Source of the DNA: Nocardioides insulae DSM 17944 | Lineage (GTDB): Bacteria; Actinomycetota; Actinomycetes; Propionibacteriales; Nocardioidaceae | Direction: 5' to 3' | Length of the DNA: 61,230 nucleotides | Assembly (NCBI RefSeq): GCF_000422825.1 | Contig: NZ_AUGU01000001.1 | Coordinates: forward strand, 1-61,230 | Shown: positions 27,600 to 35,682 of the stretch, one piece after another | Position numbering within the stretch: the first letter of the stretch is position 1 | Layout of the letters: every line of letters starts with the position of its first letter | Program-made: the position numbers and the translations under genes | The notes under the pieces: model-generated | What the model was told of the DNA's origin: nothing | The model's database searches: none | Seen by the model: the letters and a program-made list of their open reading frames with translations, nothing else

Positions 27600-27744
27600 G
27601 TGAGCTCCCGGATCGCACGGGGTCAGGGCAGATCGACATGCTTCCTCCAGGACACACGAACGACGACTCGGGCCAGTTCGGCGCTCATCCTGCCAGTGCC
27701 CGACCGGGGTGGTGGCGGGTGCCGCGCCGTGCTGGACTGTCCGG

Positions 27745-28113
27745 ATGAGCATCCCGGTGCAGATCGATGACCTGAAGAGCGCGCTGACCGATTTCGGCAG
27801 TGGCTACCTGCTCACGACCAACGATGGCCGGGTCAAGGTGGTCACGGTCGATCCGGAGTACGACGGCACCCGGCTGCTCGTCACCGGTCCCGGCCGCGGC
27901 ACCCTGAGCAACCTGGCCGGCAACGACGTCGTGACCCTGGTGTTCCCGCCGCTGCGACCGAAGGGGTACAGCCTGCTCATCGACGGCACCGCTCGGCCCG
28001 AGGGCGAGGACGTGCGGGTCGAACCGGCCTCCGCCGTACTCCACCGGCCGCGCTCGCACGCGGACGGGCCGGTCCCCGACGACGGTTGCGGGCACGACTG
28101 CGCCCCCGTCTGA
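27745..28113 (+). CDS. Pyridoxamine 5'-phosphate oxidase-like split-barrel protein
   Basis: 122 aa. LKSALTDFGSGYLLTTNDGRVKVVTVDP and VTGPGRGTLSNLAGNDVVTLVFPP resemble small flavin/F420-binding split beta-barrel proteins of the PNPOx-like group. The C-terminus (CGHDCAPV) is short and carries Cys-x-x-x-Cys. Start ATG at 27745; the GTG-type frame upstream lacks similarity. Ligand and reaction are unknown. Convergent with the cyclase-family gene. Confidence 0.7.
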   Translation: MSIPVQIDDLKSALTDFGSGYLLTTNDGRVKVVTVDPEYDGTRLLVTGPGRGTLSNLAGNDVVTLVFPPLRPKGYSLLIDGTARPEGEDVRVEPASAVLHRPRSHADGPVPDDGCGHDCAPV

Positions 28114-28177
28114 GGGGAGCACCGGACGACGAGCGCCCGGGGTGTCGACGGGGTCGACCGAGGTATCCGGACAGATC

Positions 28178-28203
28178 GGCCCGGCTGAGTGCTCAGCCGG
28201 GCC
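28178..28203. terminator. Hairpin between convergent genes
   Basis: A perfect 12-bp inverted repeat GGCCCGGCTGAG / CTCAGCCGGGCC with only two bases between the arms. It sits between the PNPOx-like gene (rightward) and the end of the catabolic operon (leftward), and likely terminates both. Confidence 0.75.
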
Positions 28204-28221
28204 GGTCGATGGCGTGGAGGC

Positions 28222-29214
28222 TCAGCGGACCGCGATCGGGTTGACCGGTGACCCGACCGCACCGGTGACCCGCAGCGGACCGGCGGTGAGGAAGAAGTCG
28301 TAGCGACCGTCCTCCGCAGACGCCTCGGCGAGCGCGTCGAGGTCCCACATCTCGCCCAGGAAGAGACCGATGTTGGGGATCGCGACCTGGTGCAGGGGCT
28401 GGAAGGCGACGTCGAACTCGTTCGGCCGGACCTCGAAGCCCCAGGTGTCGGTGGCGATCGCGGCGATCTCGGTGTCGTGCAGCCAGTCGGCGGTGGTGAA
28501 GGAGAGGCCGGGGGCCGGGCCGCCGGCGTACTCGCCCCAGCCCTCGCCGGCGGCGACGCCGCGACGGGCGCGGGTCAGCTGACCGGTGCGGACCAGGACG
28601 ATGTCGCCGGTACCGACCGCGGAGGAGGGACCCTGCGCCTCGATGGTGGCGCGCAGGTGCTCCTCGGTGATCGCGAAGCCGTCGGGGAGTTCGCCGTCCT
28701 CGCCGACCGCGCGGCCCACGTCGAGCAGCACACCCCGACCCGAGATCACGTCCGCCACGGTCTCGATCCCGGTGACGCCGTCGCCGAGCGAGGTGACGAC
28801 CTGGTCGGCCGGGCGGCCGTTCCAGGCGTGGCCGCGGTCGAAGATGTGACCCAGGCCGTCCCACTGGGTCGAGCACTGCAGCGGCATCGCGATCACGTCG
28901 TCCGCGCCACCGAGCCCGTGCGGGAAGCCCTGGATGCCGGCGACCGCGTCGGTGCCGGTGTCGAGCATCGTGTGCACCGGGTTGGTACGCCGGCGCCAGC
29001 CCTTCTGCGGGCCGTCCATGTCGAAGGGCAGCGAGAGCGAGTACGACGCCCCCGTGCGGACCAGCGTGGCAGCCGCCCGGCGTAACTCGTCGGTGAGGAA
29101 GTTCATCGTGCCGAGCACGTCGTCCTCGCCCCAGCGGCCCCAGTTGCGGACCCGGTCGGTGGTGGCCTTGATCGCACCCTCGGGGTCGGTGCGGTCCAGT
29201 TCCTCGGGGCTCAT
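28222..29214 (-). CDS. Cyclase-family (kynurenine formamidase/isatin hydrolase-like) hydrolase
   Basis: 330 aa, last gene of the leftward meta-cleavage operon. Cyclase-family metal-hydrolase features: WGEDDVLGTMNFLT, then LQCSTQWDGLGHIFD (the HxGTHxD-type zinc/manganese motif in the variant form T-Q-W-D-x-L-x-H) and GDIVLVRTGQ. Known relatives open amides or lactones (kynurenine formamidase, isatin hydrolase). The start overlaps the stop of the alpha/beta hydrolase gene (ATGA). A distant relative occurs at 52126-53109. It probably hydrolyses a cyclic or amide intermediate; this is an inference from the family. Confidence 0.88.
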   Translation of the reverse strand: MSPEELDRTDPEGAIKATTDRVRNWGRWGEDDVLGTMNFLTDELRRAAATLVRTGASYSLSLPFDMDGPQKGWRRRTNPVHTMLDTGTDAVAGIQGFPHGLGGADDVIAMPLQCSTQWDGLGHIFDRGHAWNGRPADQVVTSLGDGVTGIETVADVISGRGVLLDVGRAVGEDGELPDGFAITEEHLRATIEAQGPSSAVGTGDIVLVRTGQLTRARRGVAAGEGWGEYAGGPAPGLSFTTADWLHDTEIAAIATDTWGFEVRPNEFDVAFQPLHQVAIPNIGLFLGEMWDLDALAEASAEDGRYDFFLTAGPLRVTGAVGSPVNPIAVR

Positions 29215-30407
29215 GCCACACCGCCCGCGGACAGGGTGCCGGCGTCGAGCTCGGCGAAGGTGTCGCTCACCCAGTCGGAGATGTAGCCGACCACGTGCGG
29301 GAAGTGGTCGAGGCCGATGTGCTCGGTCGCGCCCTCCTCGGGGGTGAAGACACGCAGCTGGCGCTTGGGGCTGTTCACCGCCTGGTCGTAGCTGCGGTGG
29401 GCGTACTCGAGCGGGATCTGCCGGTCGTTCTCCCCGTGCGCGATCAGGAAGGGCACGGTGATCTTCTCGACCACGCCGTCGAGGTGGATGTCCTCGGCGA
29501 AGTCGATGAAGGTGTCGACGTCGGGCTGGCCCCACACCCACAGCACGTGGTCCCAGTAGTGCGGCACCGGGTTCTCGCCCTCACGGTCGAGACGGCGCTT
29601 CTGCACCGCGCCCCAGTTGTGGTTCGCGCCCCAGGCGACGCACAGGGCCAGCCGCTTCTCGAAGGCGGCCGCACGCGGGGCGTAGTAGCCGCCCAGGGAC
29701 CAGCCGACCAGGCCGATCCGGTCCGCCCGGACGTCCTCGCGAGCCTCCAGCCAGTCGATGCAGGCCGCCGCCCAGGCCTCGGTGTCGATCCGCGCGGTCA
29801 GCCCCTGCAGCCGCAGCGCCTCGCCGGCACCACCGCAGTCGACCATCAGGGTCGAGATGCCGCGGGCGGCGAGCTCGTGGTGGATGTCGGAGCCGAGCAT
29901 CATCTCCTTGGTGGAGTCCAGACCGTTCCACACGATCATCACCGGGGCGGGGGTGCCGTCGGTCGAGGCGTTGTGGAAGTACGCCGGCAGCGAGGTCTCC
30001 ACGCCGTTCTCGGTGTAGGGCACCGCGACCTTGGAGCTGGCGGGGTCGATGAACTCGAAGCTCTTCACCAGCAGGTCGACACTGCGCTGGTACTCCGCGT
30101 TGCGGCTGGGGTCCTTGGCGCTCTGCATCCGCTCGGCCTGGGAGACATAGACGCTGGCCCGGAAGTACTTCTGCCCGGCGGTACGCCGGTGACCGGCCTT
30201 CTCCGCCTCGACCGCCTGCTCCTCGAGCTGGTCGGCGACGGCGCGCCAGGCGGCCATGAACTCGCGGGTGCCGACGTCTGAGCCCTGGGCGGCCAGCTCG
30301 CGCAGCGGCCGGCAGGCCCGGTCCACCTCGTCGATGGTCCCGCCGGAGTTCAGGGTCGCCACGACGCCCAGGTTCCACACGTAGTTGCCGGGGAAGTACT
30401 CGTACAT
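29211..30407 (-). CDS. Alpha/beta hydrolase, FrsA / 2,6-dihydroxypseudooxynicotine hydrolase type
   Basis: 398 aa, with a helical N-terminal cap of about 120 residues (EEQAVEAEKAGHRRTAGQKYFRAS) and a C-terminal hydrolase core. Nucleophile elbow GLVGWSLGGYY with Ser237, acid Asp328 in HGENDRQIP, and a His in EHIGLDHF. This domain order is that of the FrsA/DHPON hydrolase group, one member of which breaks a C-C bond in nicotine breakdown. Here it occupies the position where meta-cleavage pathways have a C-C hydrolase of the MhpC/BphD family. ATG at 30407 with AGAGGA upstream. Confidence 0.88.
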   Translation of the reverse strand: MYEYFPGNYVWNLGVVATLNSGGTIDEVDRACRPLRELAAQGSDVGTREFMAAWRAVADQLEEQAVEAEKAGHRRTAGQKYFRASVYVSQAERMQSAKDPSRNAEYQRSVDLLVKSFEFIDPASSKVAVPYTENGVETSLPAYFHNASTDGTPAPVMIVWNGLDSTKEMMLGSDIHHELAARGISTLMVDCGGAGEALRLQGLTARIDTEAWAAACIDWLEAREDVRADRIGLVGWSLGGYYAPRAAAFEKRLALCVAWGANHNWGAVQKRRLDREGENPVPHYWDHVLWVWGQPDVDTFIDFAEDIHLDGVVEKITVPFLIAHGENDRQIPLEYAHRSYDQAVNSPKRQLRVFTPEEGATEHIGLDHFPHVVGYISDWVSDTFAELDAGTLSAGGVA

Positions 30408-30452
30408 CTGTTGTCCTCTTACTGGTGGTTGGGCTGGTCTTGCGTGGGCGGG

Positions 30453-31184
30453 TCAGGGTGCGACGTAGTGCGGGCGCAGCGCGTCGCTGACTGTCTTGGC
30501 GCCGGCATGGGAGGAGGCACCGCCGTCGACGGGGATCTCGGCGCCGGTCACGTACGACGCCTCATCGGAGAGCAGGAAGGCGACCACGGCGGCCACCTCC
30601 GCGGGGCTTCCCGGTCGACCCAGGGGAGCCTCCGCCACCGAGGCGTCCCGGAAGACGTCCGGGGCGGAGGCGGTCATCGGGGTGTCGATGAAGCCGGGGT
30701 GCACGGCGTTGACCCGGATGCCGCGCCCACCCAGCTCCAGGGCAGCCGAGTGGGTCAGGCCGCGGACGGCCCATTTGCTGGTGGTGTAGGCCGCCGGGTA
30801 GTGGCCCTGGAGGGCGGCCAGCGAGCCGACGTTCACGATCGAGGCGCCGGCCCCCATCAGCGGGAGGAGGGCCTGGAGGCCCAGGGTCGGGCCGACGACG
30901 TTGACGTCGTAGACCGCGTGCATCGCCTCGGCGGTCAGGTCGCCGACCCGCGCCCGCCAGGTGACGCCGGCGCAGTTGACCAGGCCGTGGACGGCGGTGA
31001 GCTCGGTGGCCAGGTCGGCCCAGGCTCCACCGTCGGTGACGTCGAGCGGCCGAACACCGTCGCCGGGCTCGCGGTCGACCGCGATCGGCGTACCGCCCTC
31101 GCGGTGCACCGCCTCGACCACTGCTGCGCCGATGCCGGAGGCGGCACCGGTCACGACGACGGTTCGTCCTCGGAGTCGGGTCAC
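30453..31184 (-). CDS. Short-chain dehydrogenase/reductase (SDR)
   Basis: 243 aa classical SDR: TGAASGIG at 12-19 for NAD(P), NCAG at about 70-73, the catalytic Ser in NVGSLAALQGHYPAAYTTSKWAV with Tyr-x-x-x-Lys (Y-T-T-S-K), and PGFIDTPM. It oxidises or reduces an alcohol/ketone, probably an intermediate of the aromatic pathway. The GTG at 31184 overlaps the stop of the FAH gene (GTGA), which defines the start against the longer frame to 31601. The gap to the next gene is 45 bp. Confidence 0.92.
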   Translation of the reverse strand: MTRLRGRTVVVTGAASGIGAAVVEAVHREGGTPIAVDREPGDGVRPLDVTDGGAWADLATELTAVHGLVNCAGVTWRARVGDLTAEAMHAVYDVNVVGPTLGLQALLPLMGAGASIVNVGSLAALQGHYPAAYTTSKWAVRGLTHSAALELGGRGIRVNAVHPGFIDTPMTASAPDVFRDASVAEAPLGRPGSPAEVAAVVAFLLSDEASYVTGAEIPVDGGASSHAGAKTVSDALRPHYVAP

Positions 31185-32185
31185 GCGTCGACCTTCCGGT
31201 CCGCTCGGGCCGCGCGCGCGGCCGCCTGGTCGCGGCGTCGCACCGGCGGGAGCGCGGGGGCGGGGTCGGCCACGGCCACGGTGTTCGTCACGGAGCCGAT
31301 GCCCTCGACCTCGATCGTGACCACGTCGCCGGGCTGGAGCGGCGGCGGGTCCTGGGTGCCGCGCAGGCCCCAGAGTTCGCCGAGGCAGCCGCCGTTGCCG
31401 ACGGTGCCCGACCCCAGCACGTCGCCGGCCACCACCCGGCTGTCGCGGGAGGCATAGGCGATCATCGTCTCGAAGGTCCACCCGATGTTGGACAACAGGT
31501 CGCTGCCGATCTCCTCGCCGTTGATCGTGACCCGGCAGGCCAGGTCGAGGAACCCGTCCGCGTCGCGGTAAGGCTCGAGTTCGTCGGCCGTGACGATCCA
31601 CGGGCCGAGCGTGGTGGAGAAGTCCTTGCCCTTGGCCGGGCCGAGGTTGACCTGCATCTCACGGCCCTGCAGGTCTCGGGCGGACCAGTCGTTGAACAGG
31701 GTGTAGCCGAAGACCAGGTCCCGCGCCGCGTCCACCGACACCGAGCGGCCCTCGCCGCCCACCACGACCGCGACCTCGAGCTCGAAGTCCCTAGCCTGGC
31801 AGGCGGCCGGGAAGACCGCCTCGTCCTCGGGACCGATGATCGCGTGCGGGTTGGTGAAGTAGAACGTCGGCGCGTCGTACCAGGCGTCCGGTACGCCGGC
31901 GACGCCGTCCACCGAGCGGCGTACACCCTGCACGTGCTCCTCGAAGGCCACGAAGTCTCGCACCGACGCGGGCACCAGCGGAGGAAGCAGCCGTACGTCG
32001 GCCAGCGGCCGGCCCTCGACCGCGAGCGCCTTGGTGGCGAGACGGTCCAGGTTGACCCTGCCCCCGTCGATCAGGCTGCGCATGTCCATCCCCGCCGGAA
32101 GCGGGTGGATCAGCCCCTCTTCGACGCGGACCACGCCCACCCGCGGGTTGGCGGTCCCGGGGGCGAGGTAGGTGGCGAGTTTCAT
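31181..32185 (-). CDS. Fumarylacetoacetate hydrolase (FAH)-family enzyme
   Basis: 334 aa. The FAH core carries the acidic metal ligands in DFELEVAVVVG (Asp/Glu) and the lid/active region FNDWSARDLQGREMQVNLGPAKGKDFSTTLGPWIVT, then VAGDVLGSGTVGNGG. Family members cleave C-C bonds or hydrate/decarboxylate meta-cleavage products. Placed between VOC dioxygenase and SDR genes, it likely processes the ring-opened product. The C-terminal extension of about 25 residues is Arg/Ala rich. ATG start at 32185. Confidence 0.92.
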   Translation of the reverse strand: MKLATYLAPGTANPRVGVVRVEEGLIHPLPAGMDMRSLIDGGRVNLDRLATKALAVEGRPLADVRLLPPLVPASVRDFVAFEEHVQGVRRSVDGVAGVPDAWYDAPTFYFTNPHAIIGPEDEAVFPAACQARDFELEVAVVVGGEGRSVSVDAARDLVFGYTLFNDWSARDLQGREMQVNLGPAKGKDFSTTLGPWIVTADELEPYRDADGFLDLACRVTINGEEIGSDLLSNIGWTFETMIAYASRDSRVVAGDVLGSGTVGNGGCLGELWGLRGTQDPPPLQPGDVVTIEVEGIGSVTNTVAVADPAPALPPVRRRDQAAARAARADRKVDA

Positions 32186-32228
32186 CGGGCTCCTTGGGTG
32201 GTGGGGGTGGACGTTTCACCGGTTCACC

Positions 32229-32281
32229 GGGGAAAGGTGCGTTTCCAGGCCGAACATCGGCCAGCAAGTGCACCTTTCCCC
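32229..32281. repeat. Nested inverted repeat between FAH and VOC genes
   Basis: Outer arms GGGGAAAGGTGC (32229-32240) and GCACCTTTCCCC (32270-32281) are perfect 12-bp complements; inside them GGCCGA-ACA-TCGGCC (32248-32262) forms a second stem. The structure fills much of the 136-bp gap inside the catabolic operon. It could be an attenuator, an RNA-processing or stabilising hairpin, or an operator. It resembles no named riboswitch I know. Confidence 0.7.
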
Positions 32282-32321
32282 TGGGCGCGGTGACGGATGG
32301 GTCGCGAGTGACTCGGGCGGG

Positions 32322-33302
32322 TCAGACCGGGGGCGCGACGAAGCAGCCCTTGTCGGGGTCGTTGAAGGACTGGCTGGCGACCAGTTCGTCCATCGGGTTG
32401 GCGGTGCCCCACTGGTCGGTGACCTCCGGGTCGGAGAAGTCGTATAGGTGGGGGTGCCAGGTGTCCTCGTCGAGCTCCTCGAGCTCGGTCGTGTACTCGA
32501 TGGTGTTGCCGTGCGGGTCGAGGAAGTAGGAGAAGGTGTTGTTGCCGGCCAGGTGTCGGCCCGGGCCCCAGATCTTCTCGGTGCCGGCCCGCAGCAGTCG
32601 GCCGGTGCCGCGCATGTACTCGTCGAGGCCGCGCAGCTCGAAGGACGCGTGGTGCAGCGCCACGTGCGGTCCGCGGGCGATCGCGATGGAGTGGTGGAAG
32701 GAGTTGGTGCGCAGGAACCACATCACCTCGCCCATGTGCGGGTGGCCCAGGGTGTCGGAGAGCGCGAAGCCGAGGTGGCGCTGGTAGAACGCCACGGTCT
32801 GCTCGGGGTTCGGCGAGTTGAGTACGACGTGGGAGAGCTTGACCGGGATCGACTCGCCCTCCTCGACCTTGCGGTGCTTGCGCACCGCGACGTCGCAGGA
32901 GACCTCGAGGGTGCGGCCGTCGTTGTCGAAGAAGCGGAAGCCGTAGCCGCCGCCGGGGGTGTTCATGATGCCGGGTTCGGTCACGAGCTGGACGCCGGAG
33001 GCGATCAGCCGGGCGGCCATCGCGTCCACATCGGCCGGCGAGGCGGCGCCGAAGGCGACCAGGTCGAGCCGCTTCTGGTCCGACTTCCGCAGCCGCACCG
33101 AGTACTGCTCGGGCGAGCCCTCCGCAGCCAGGAATGAGATCCCCGTGTCGGTCGTCTCGGCCGACAGACCCCAGGTCTCGGTGTAGAACTTCAGCTGCTT
33201 GTCGTAGTCCGGCACGGCCAGGTCGACGTGGCGAAGGTGGGTGATGAGGCGCTCGCTCGGCGCCCAAAGCGGGGACTCGGAGACGAGTGATGACTGGGTC
33301 AT
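32322..33302 (-). CDS. VOC-superfamily extradiol ring-cleavage dioxygenase
   Basis: 326 aa with two VOC modules. The C-terminal catalytic one keeps the Fe(II) triad of type I extradiol dioxygenases: His158 (LSHVVLN), His217/218 (VALHHASFEL) and Glu269 (GNTIEYTTE). The N-terminal module (about 20-140) is the non-catalytic structural repeat. It should open a catechol-like ring next to its hydroxyls (meta cleavage). ATG at 33302 with AAGGA upstream. The flavin monooxygenase gene lies just before it, consistent with hydroxylation followed by ring opening. Confidence 0.92.
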   Translation of the reverse strand: MTQSSLVSESPLWAPSERLITHLRHVDLAVPDYDKQLKFYTETWGLSAETTDTGISFLAAEGSPEQYSVRLRKSDQKRLDLVAFGAASPADVDAMAARLIASGVQLVTEPGIMNTPGGGYGFRFFDNDGRTLEVSCDVAVRKHRKVEEGESIPVKLSHVVLNSPNPEQTVAFYQRHLGFALSDTLGHPHMGEVMWFLRTNSFHHSIAIARGPHVALHHASFELRGLDEYMRGTGRLLRAGTEKIWGPGRHLAGNNTFSYFLDPHGNTIEYTTELEELDEDTWHPHLYDFSDPEVTDQWGTANPMDELVASQSFNDPDKGCFVAPPV

Positions 33303-33345
33303 GGGGTGGTCCTTCGGTGGTCCTTGGGTGGTTCAGTACGAGAGG

Positions 33346-34473
33346 TCAGGCGGGCTCGGAGACGAGGGCAGCGATCCGGCCCATCAGGCCGGGCACGTCG
33401 CCCTGTTCGTGATCCAGCAGCCACCGGCACAGCTGGAGGGAGGCCTCGACGACGGCCTTCGCGCGGGGGAGGCGGCGGTCGGTGAGCGCCGGCCAGACGT
33501 GGTCGAGGGTGTCGTGGGTGGTCAGCAGTTCGGCCAGGACGACGGCGTCCTCGAGTGCCTGGGCCGCACCCTGGGCCAGGGTCGGGGGGCAGCTGTGCGC
33601 GGCGTCGCCGATGATCACGACCCGGCCGCGGTTCCACGCGCCGTCCACGACGTGGCTCTCGAAGTGGGTGTGGTTGACCCGGTCGGGCACGGTGAGGTGG
33701 GCGCGGATCTCGTCCCAGGGCCCGTGGTAGCCCTCGGAGAGTTCCCGCATCACCGTGAGGCCCTCCTCGGGGGTGAGGCCGGTGCGGTCCTGGGCGGGCT
33801 CGACGATGTAGGCGTAGAGGCTGTCCTCGGAGGTGGGGCAGTAGCCCGCGATGTACGACGGCCCGCCGTAGACCAGGTCGGTGCGCGTCACCGAGTCCGG
33901 CCGGGCGGTGAAGGCCCGCCAGATGCCCATGCCGACCGGCTCCGGCCGGGTCTCGATGCCGATCTGGGCCCGGGTCCACGAGCCGATCCCGTCGGCGCCG
34001 ACCACGACGTCGTACCGTCCGGTCGAACCGTCGGCGAAGCTCACCGTGACGCCGTCGGCGTCCTGCTCGAGGCCGGTGGCGGTGAGGCCGAAGCGGAGCT
34101 TGGCGCCCGCGTCGCTGGCCCGGTCGGCGAGGATCCGGGCGAGGGTGGGGCGGTACATCCCCATCGTGGCGGGCAGGTCGGGGCCGCCGGTGCGGTCCTC
34201 GGTCAGCTCCACGATCAGGGTGCCGGCCGGGTCGGGGGCGCGTAGGCCGAGGGTGTCGTAGCCGTAGCCCTCCGCCTCGACCTGCTCCCACACGCCGAGC
34301 TGCTCCAGGACGCGCAGGGCGTTGCCCTGCAGGGTGATCCCGGAGCCGAGCGCGGAGACGTCCGGCTTGGCCTCGACCAGGTCGACCGAGACGCCGGCCT
34401 CGGCGAGGCGGATCGCGGTCGCGGTGCCGGCGGCACCCGCGCCGATCACGAGAACGGAACGTACGGCGGGCAT
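33346..34473 (-). CDS. Group A flavin-dependent aromatic monooxygenase
   Basis: 375 aa, first gene of the leftward catabolic operon. The three fingerprints of single-component FAD hydroxylases are present: GAGAAG at 11-16, DG motif GADGIGS at 159-165 and GD motif GDAAHSCPP at 289-297. Such enzymes (salicylate, 3-hydroxybenzoate or hydroxynicotinate hydroxylases) add OH to a phenolic or pyridinol ring using NAD(P)H. The substrate is not identifiable by eye. ATG at 34473 with GGAGG upstream. It is divergent from the LysR gene, the usual layout for inducer-controlled aromatic operons. Confidence 0.93.
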   Translation of the reverse strand: MPAVRSVLVIGAGAAGTATAIRLAEAGVSVDLVEAKPDVSALGSGITLQGNALRVLEQLGVWEQVEAEGYGYDTLGLRAPDPAGTLIVELTEDRTGGPDLPATMGMYRPTLARILADRASDAGAKLRFGLTATGLEQDADGVTVSFADGSTGRYDVVVGADGIGSWTRAQIGIETRPEPVGMGIWRAFTARPDSVTRTDLVYGGPSYIAGYCPTSEDSLYAYIVEPAQDRTGLTPEEGLTVMRELSEGYHGPWDEIRAHLTVPDRVNHTHFESHVVDGAWNRGRVVIIGDAAHSCPPTLAQGAAQALEDAVVLAELLTTHDTLDHVWPALTDRRLPRAKAVVEASLQLCRWLLDHEQGDVPGLMGRIAALVSEPA

Positions 34474-34566
34474 CAGCGACCTCCGGGCGGGGTAGGGGAC
34501 AGGGGCTGTGACGGCTACCACTGTCGCCGCGCACGCACTATCAGGGAAGACCCGATCGCCGATGGT

Positions 34567-34600
34567 CGGTATCCGTCCGGTGAATGCCGCGCTAGCATTC
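34567..34600. promoter_or_regulatory. Candidate LysR-binding region in the divergent promoter
   Basis: Contains CGGTATC (34567-34573), repeated in the palindrome upstream of the MFS gene, and the inverted repeat GAATGC-N7-GCATTC (34582-34600), just before the lysR start. Both are plausible binding elements for the LysR regulator or its autoregulation. Confidence 0.45.
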
Positions 34601-34604
34601 GTCC

Positions 34605-35537
34605 ATGGCTGCGGACCCCCTGCGCAACCTCGACCTCAACCTCCTGCCCGCACTCGATGCGCTCCTGGAGGAGCGCAACGTCACCCGTGCGGCCGAGCGG
34701 CTCGGGCTCAGTCAGCCTGCGGTCTCCGCGGCCCTGCGCCGCCTCCGCAGGCACTTCGGCGACGAACTGCTGGTGCGCATCGGCAACCGCTACGACCTCT
34801 CCCCGCTGGCGGTGCAACTGCGGGCCGCCTCGGCAGGTGCGCTGGCGGGAGTACGCCGGGTGTTCGAGGCCGCGCCCGCCTTCGATCCGGCCACGACCAC
34901 CCGCGAGTTCAGCATCATCGCCTCGGACTACTCCGCGAGCGTGCTGGGCGACCATCTCGCCACCCTGATGGCCCGCGCGGCGCCGCACGCCCGGCTCCGG
35001 TTCGCCGCCCAGACCCATGCCTCGGTCGACGAAGCACCCGAGTCACTGCGGGTGGTCGACGGGATGGTGCTCCCGCACGGCTTCCTGGCAGACCTGCCCT
35101 CGACGCCGGTCTACACCGACAGTTGGGTGCTGCTGGTGTCGGCGGACAACGACGAGGTGGGTGCCCGGATCAGTCTGGAGCGGCTTGCCGAGATGCCCTG
35201 GGTGCTCACCCACCATGCGCCGACGGCGTATACCCCGGCCGCCCGGCAGTTCAGCATGCTGGGCTTCGAGCCGGAGGTCCAGGTGGTCACCGAGAACTTC
35301 CTGCCGGTGCCCTACCTGGTGGCCGGCACCCGCCGGGTGGCGCTGCTCCAGCGGCAGCTCGCGGTGCGGCTGGCCGACGCCGCCGGCGTACGACTGCTGC
35401 CCTGCCCCTGGGAGGTGACGCCGCTCAAGGAGGCGTTCTGGTGGCACCCGATCTACCGGTCGGACCCGGCGCACGCCTGGCTGCGCGAGATGATGACCGA
35501 GGCCGGGCGCCTCGTGGAGCAGCGATTCCGGCCCTGA
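34605..35537 (+). CDS. LysR-family transcriptional regulator
   Basis: 310 aa. The N-terminal winged helix (LNLLPALDALLEERNVTRAAERLGLSQPAVSAALRRLRRHFGDELLVR, about 11-58) is typical of LysR proteins of the NodD/LinR-like type; the remaining part is the effector-binding domain. It is divergent from the flavin monooxygenase operon and immediately upstream of an MFS gene, so it is expected to switch on aromatic uptake and breakdown when the substrate is present (inference from layout). ATG at 34605. Confidence 0.93.
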   Translation: MAADPLRNLDLNLLPALDALLEERNVTRAAERLGLSQPAVSAALRRLRRHFGDELLVRIGNRYDLSPLAVQLRAASAGALAGVRRVFEAAPAFDPATTTREFSIIASDYSASVLGDHLATLMARAAPHARLRFAAQTHASVDEAPESLRVVDGMVLPHGFLADLPSTPVYTDSWVLLVSADNDEVGARISLERLAEMPWVLTHHAPTAYTPAARQFSMLGFEPEVQVVTENFLPVPYLVAGTRRVALLQRQLAVRLADAAGVRLLPCPWEVTPLKEAFWWHPIYRSDPAHAWLREMMTEAGRLVEQRFRP

Positions 35538-35558
35538 CCTGCGCTTATCCATGAGGCT

Positions 35559-35653
35559 GATACCTCGGTATCGGTGAGATTCGCTTCCGCATCCCAGTGC
35601 GGATCCGCACGCTGTTCCGGTGCGTGACTGCCGTCACGCTCAGATCACTGTGA
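35559..35653. promoter_or_regulatory. Stacked palindromes upstream of the MFS gene
   Basis: Four inverted repeats follow one another within 95 bp: GATACC-TC-GGTATC (35559-35572), GTGCGGATCCGCAC (35597-35610), GCGTGAC-TGCC-GTCACGC (35622-35639) and TCAC-T-GTGA (35645-35653). The first shares its half-site with the lysR upstream region. The others could bind further regulators or end the lysR transcript. Confidence 0.55.
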
Positions 35654-35682
35654 ACATCTCGGGCTCATCGCGGGAGAACGCC

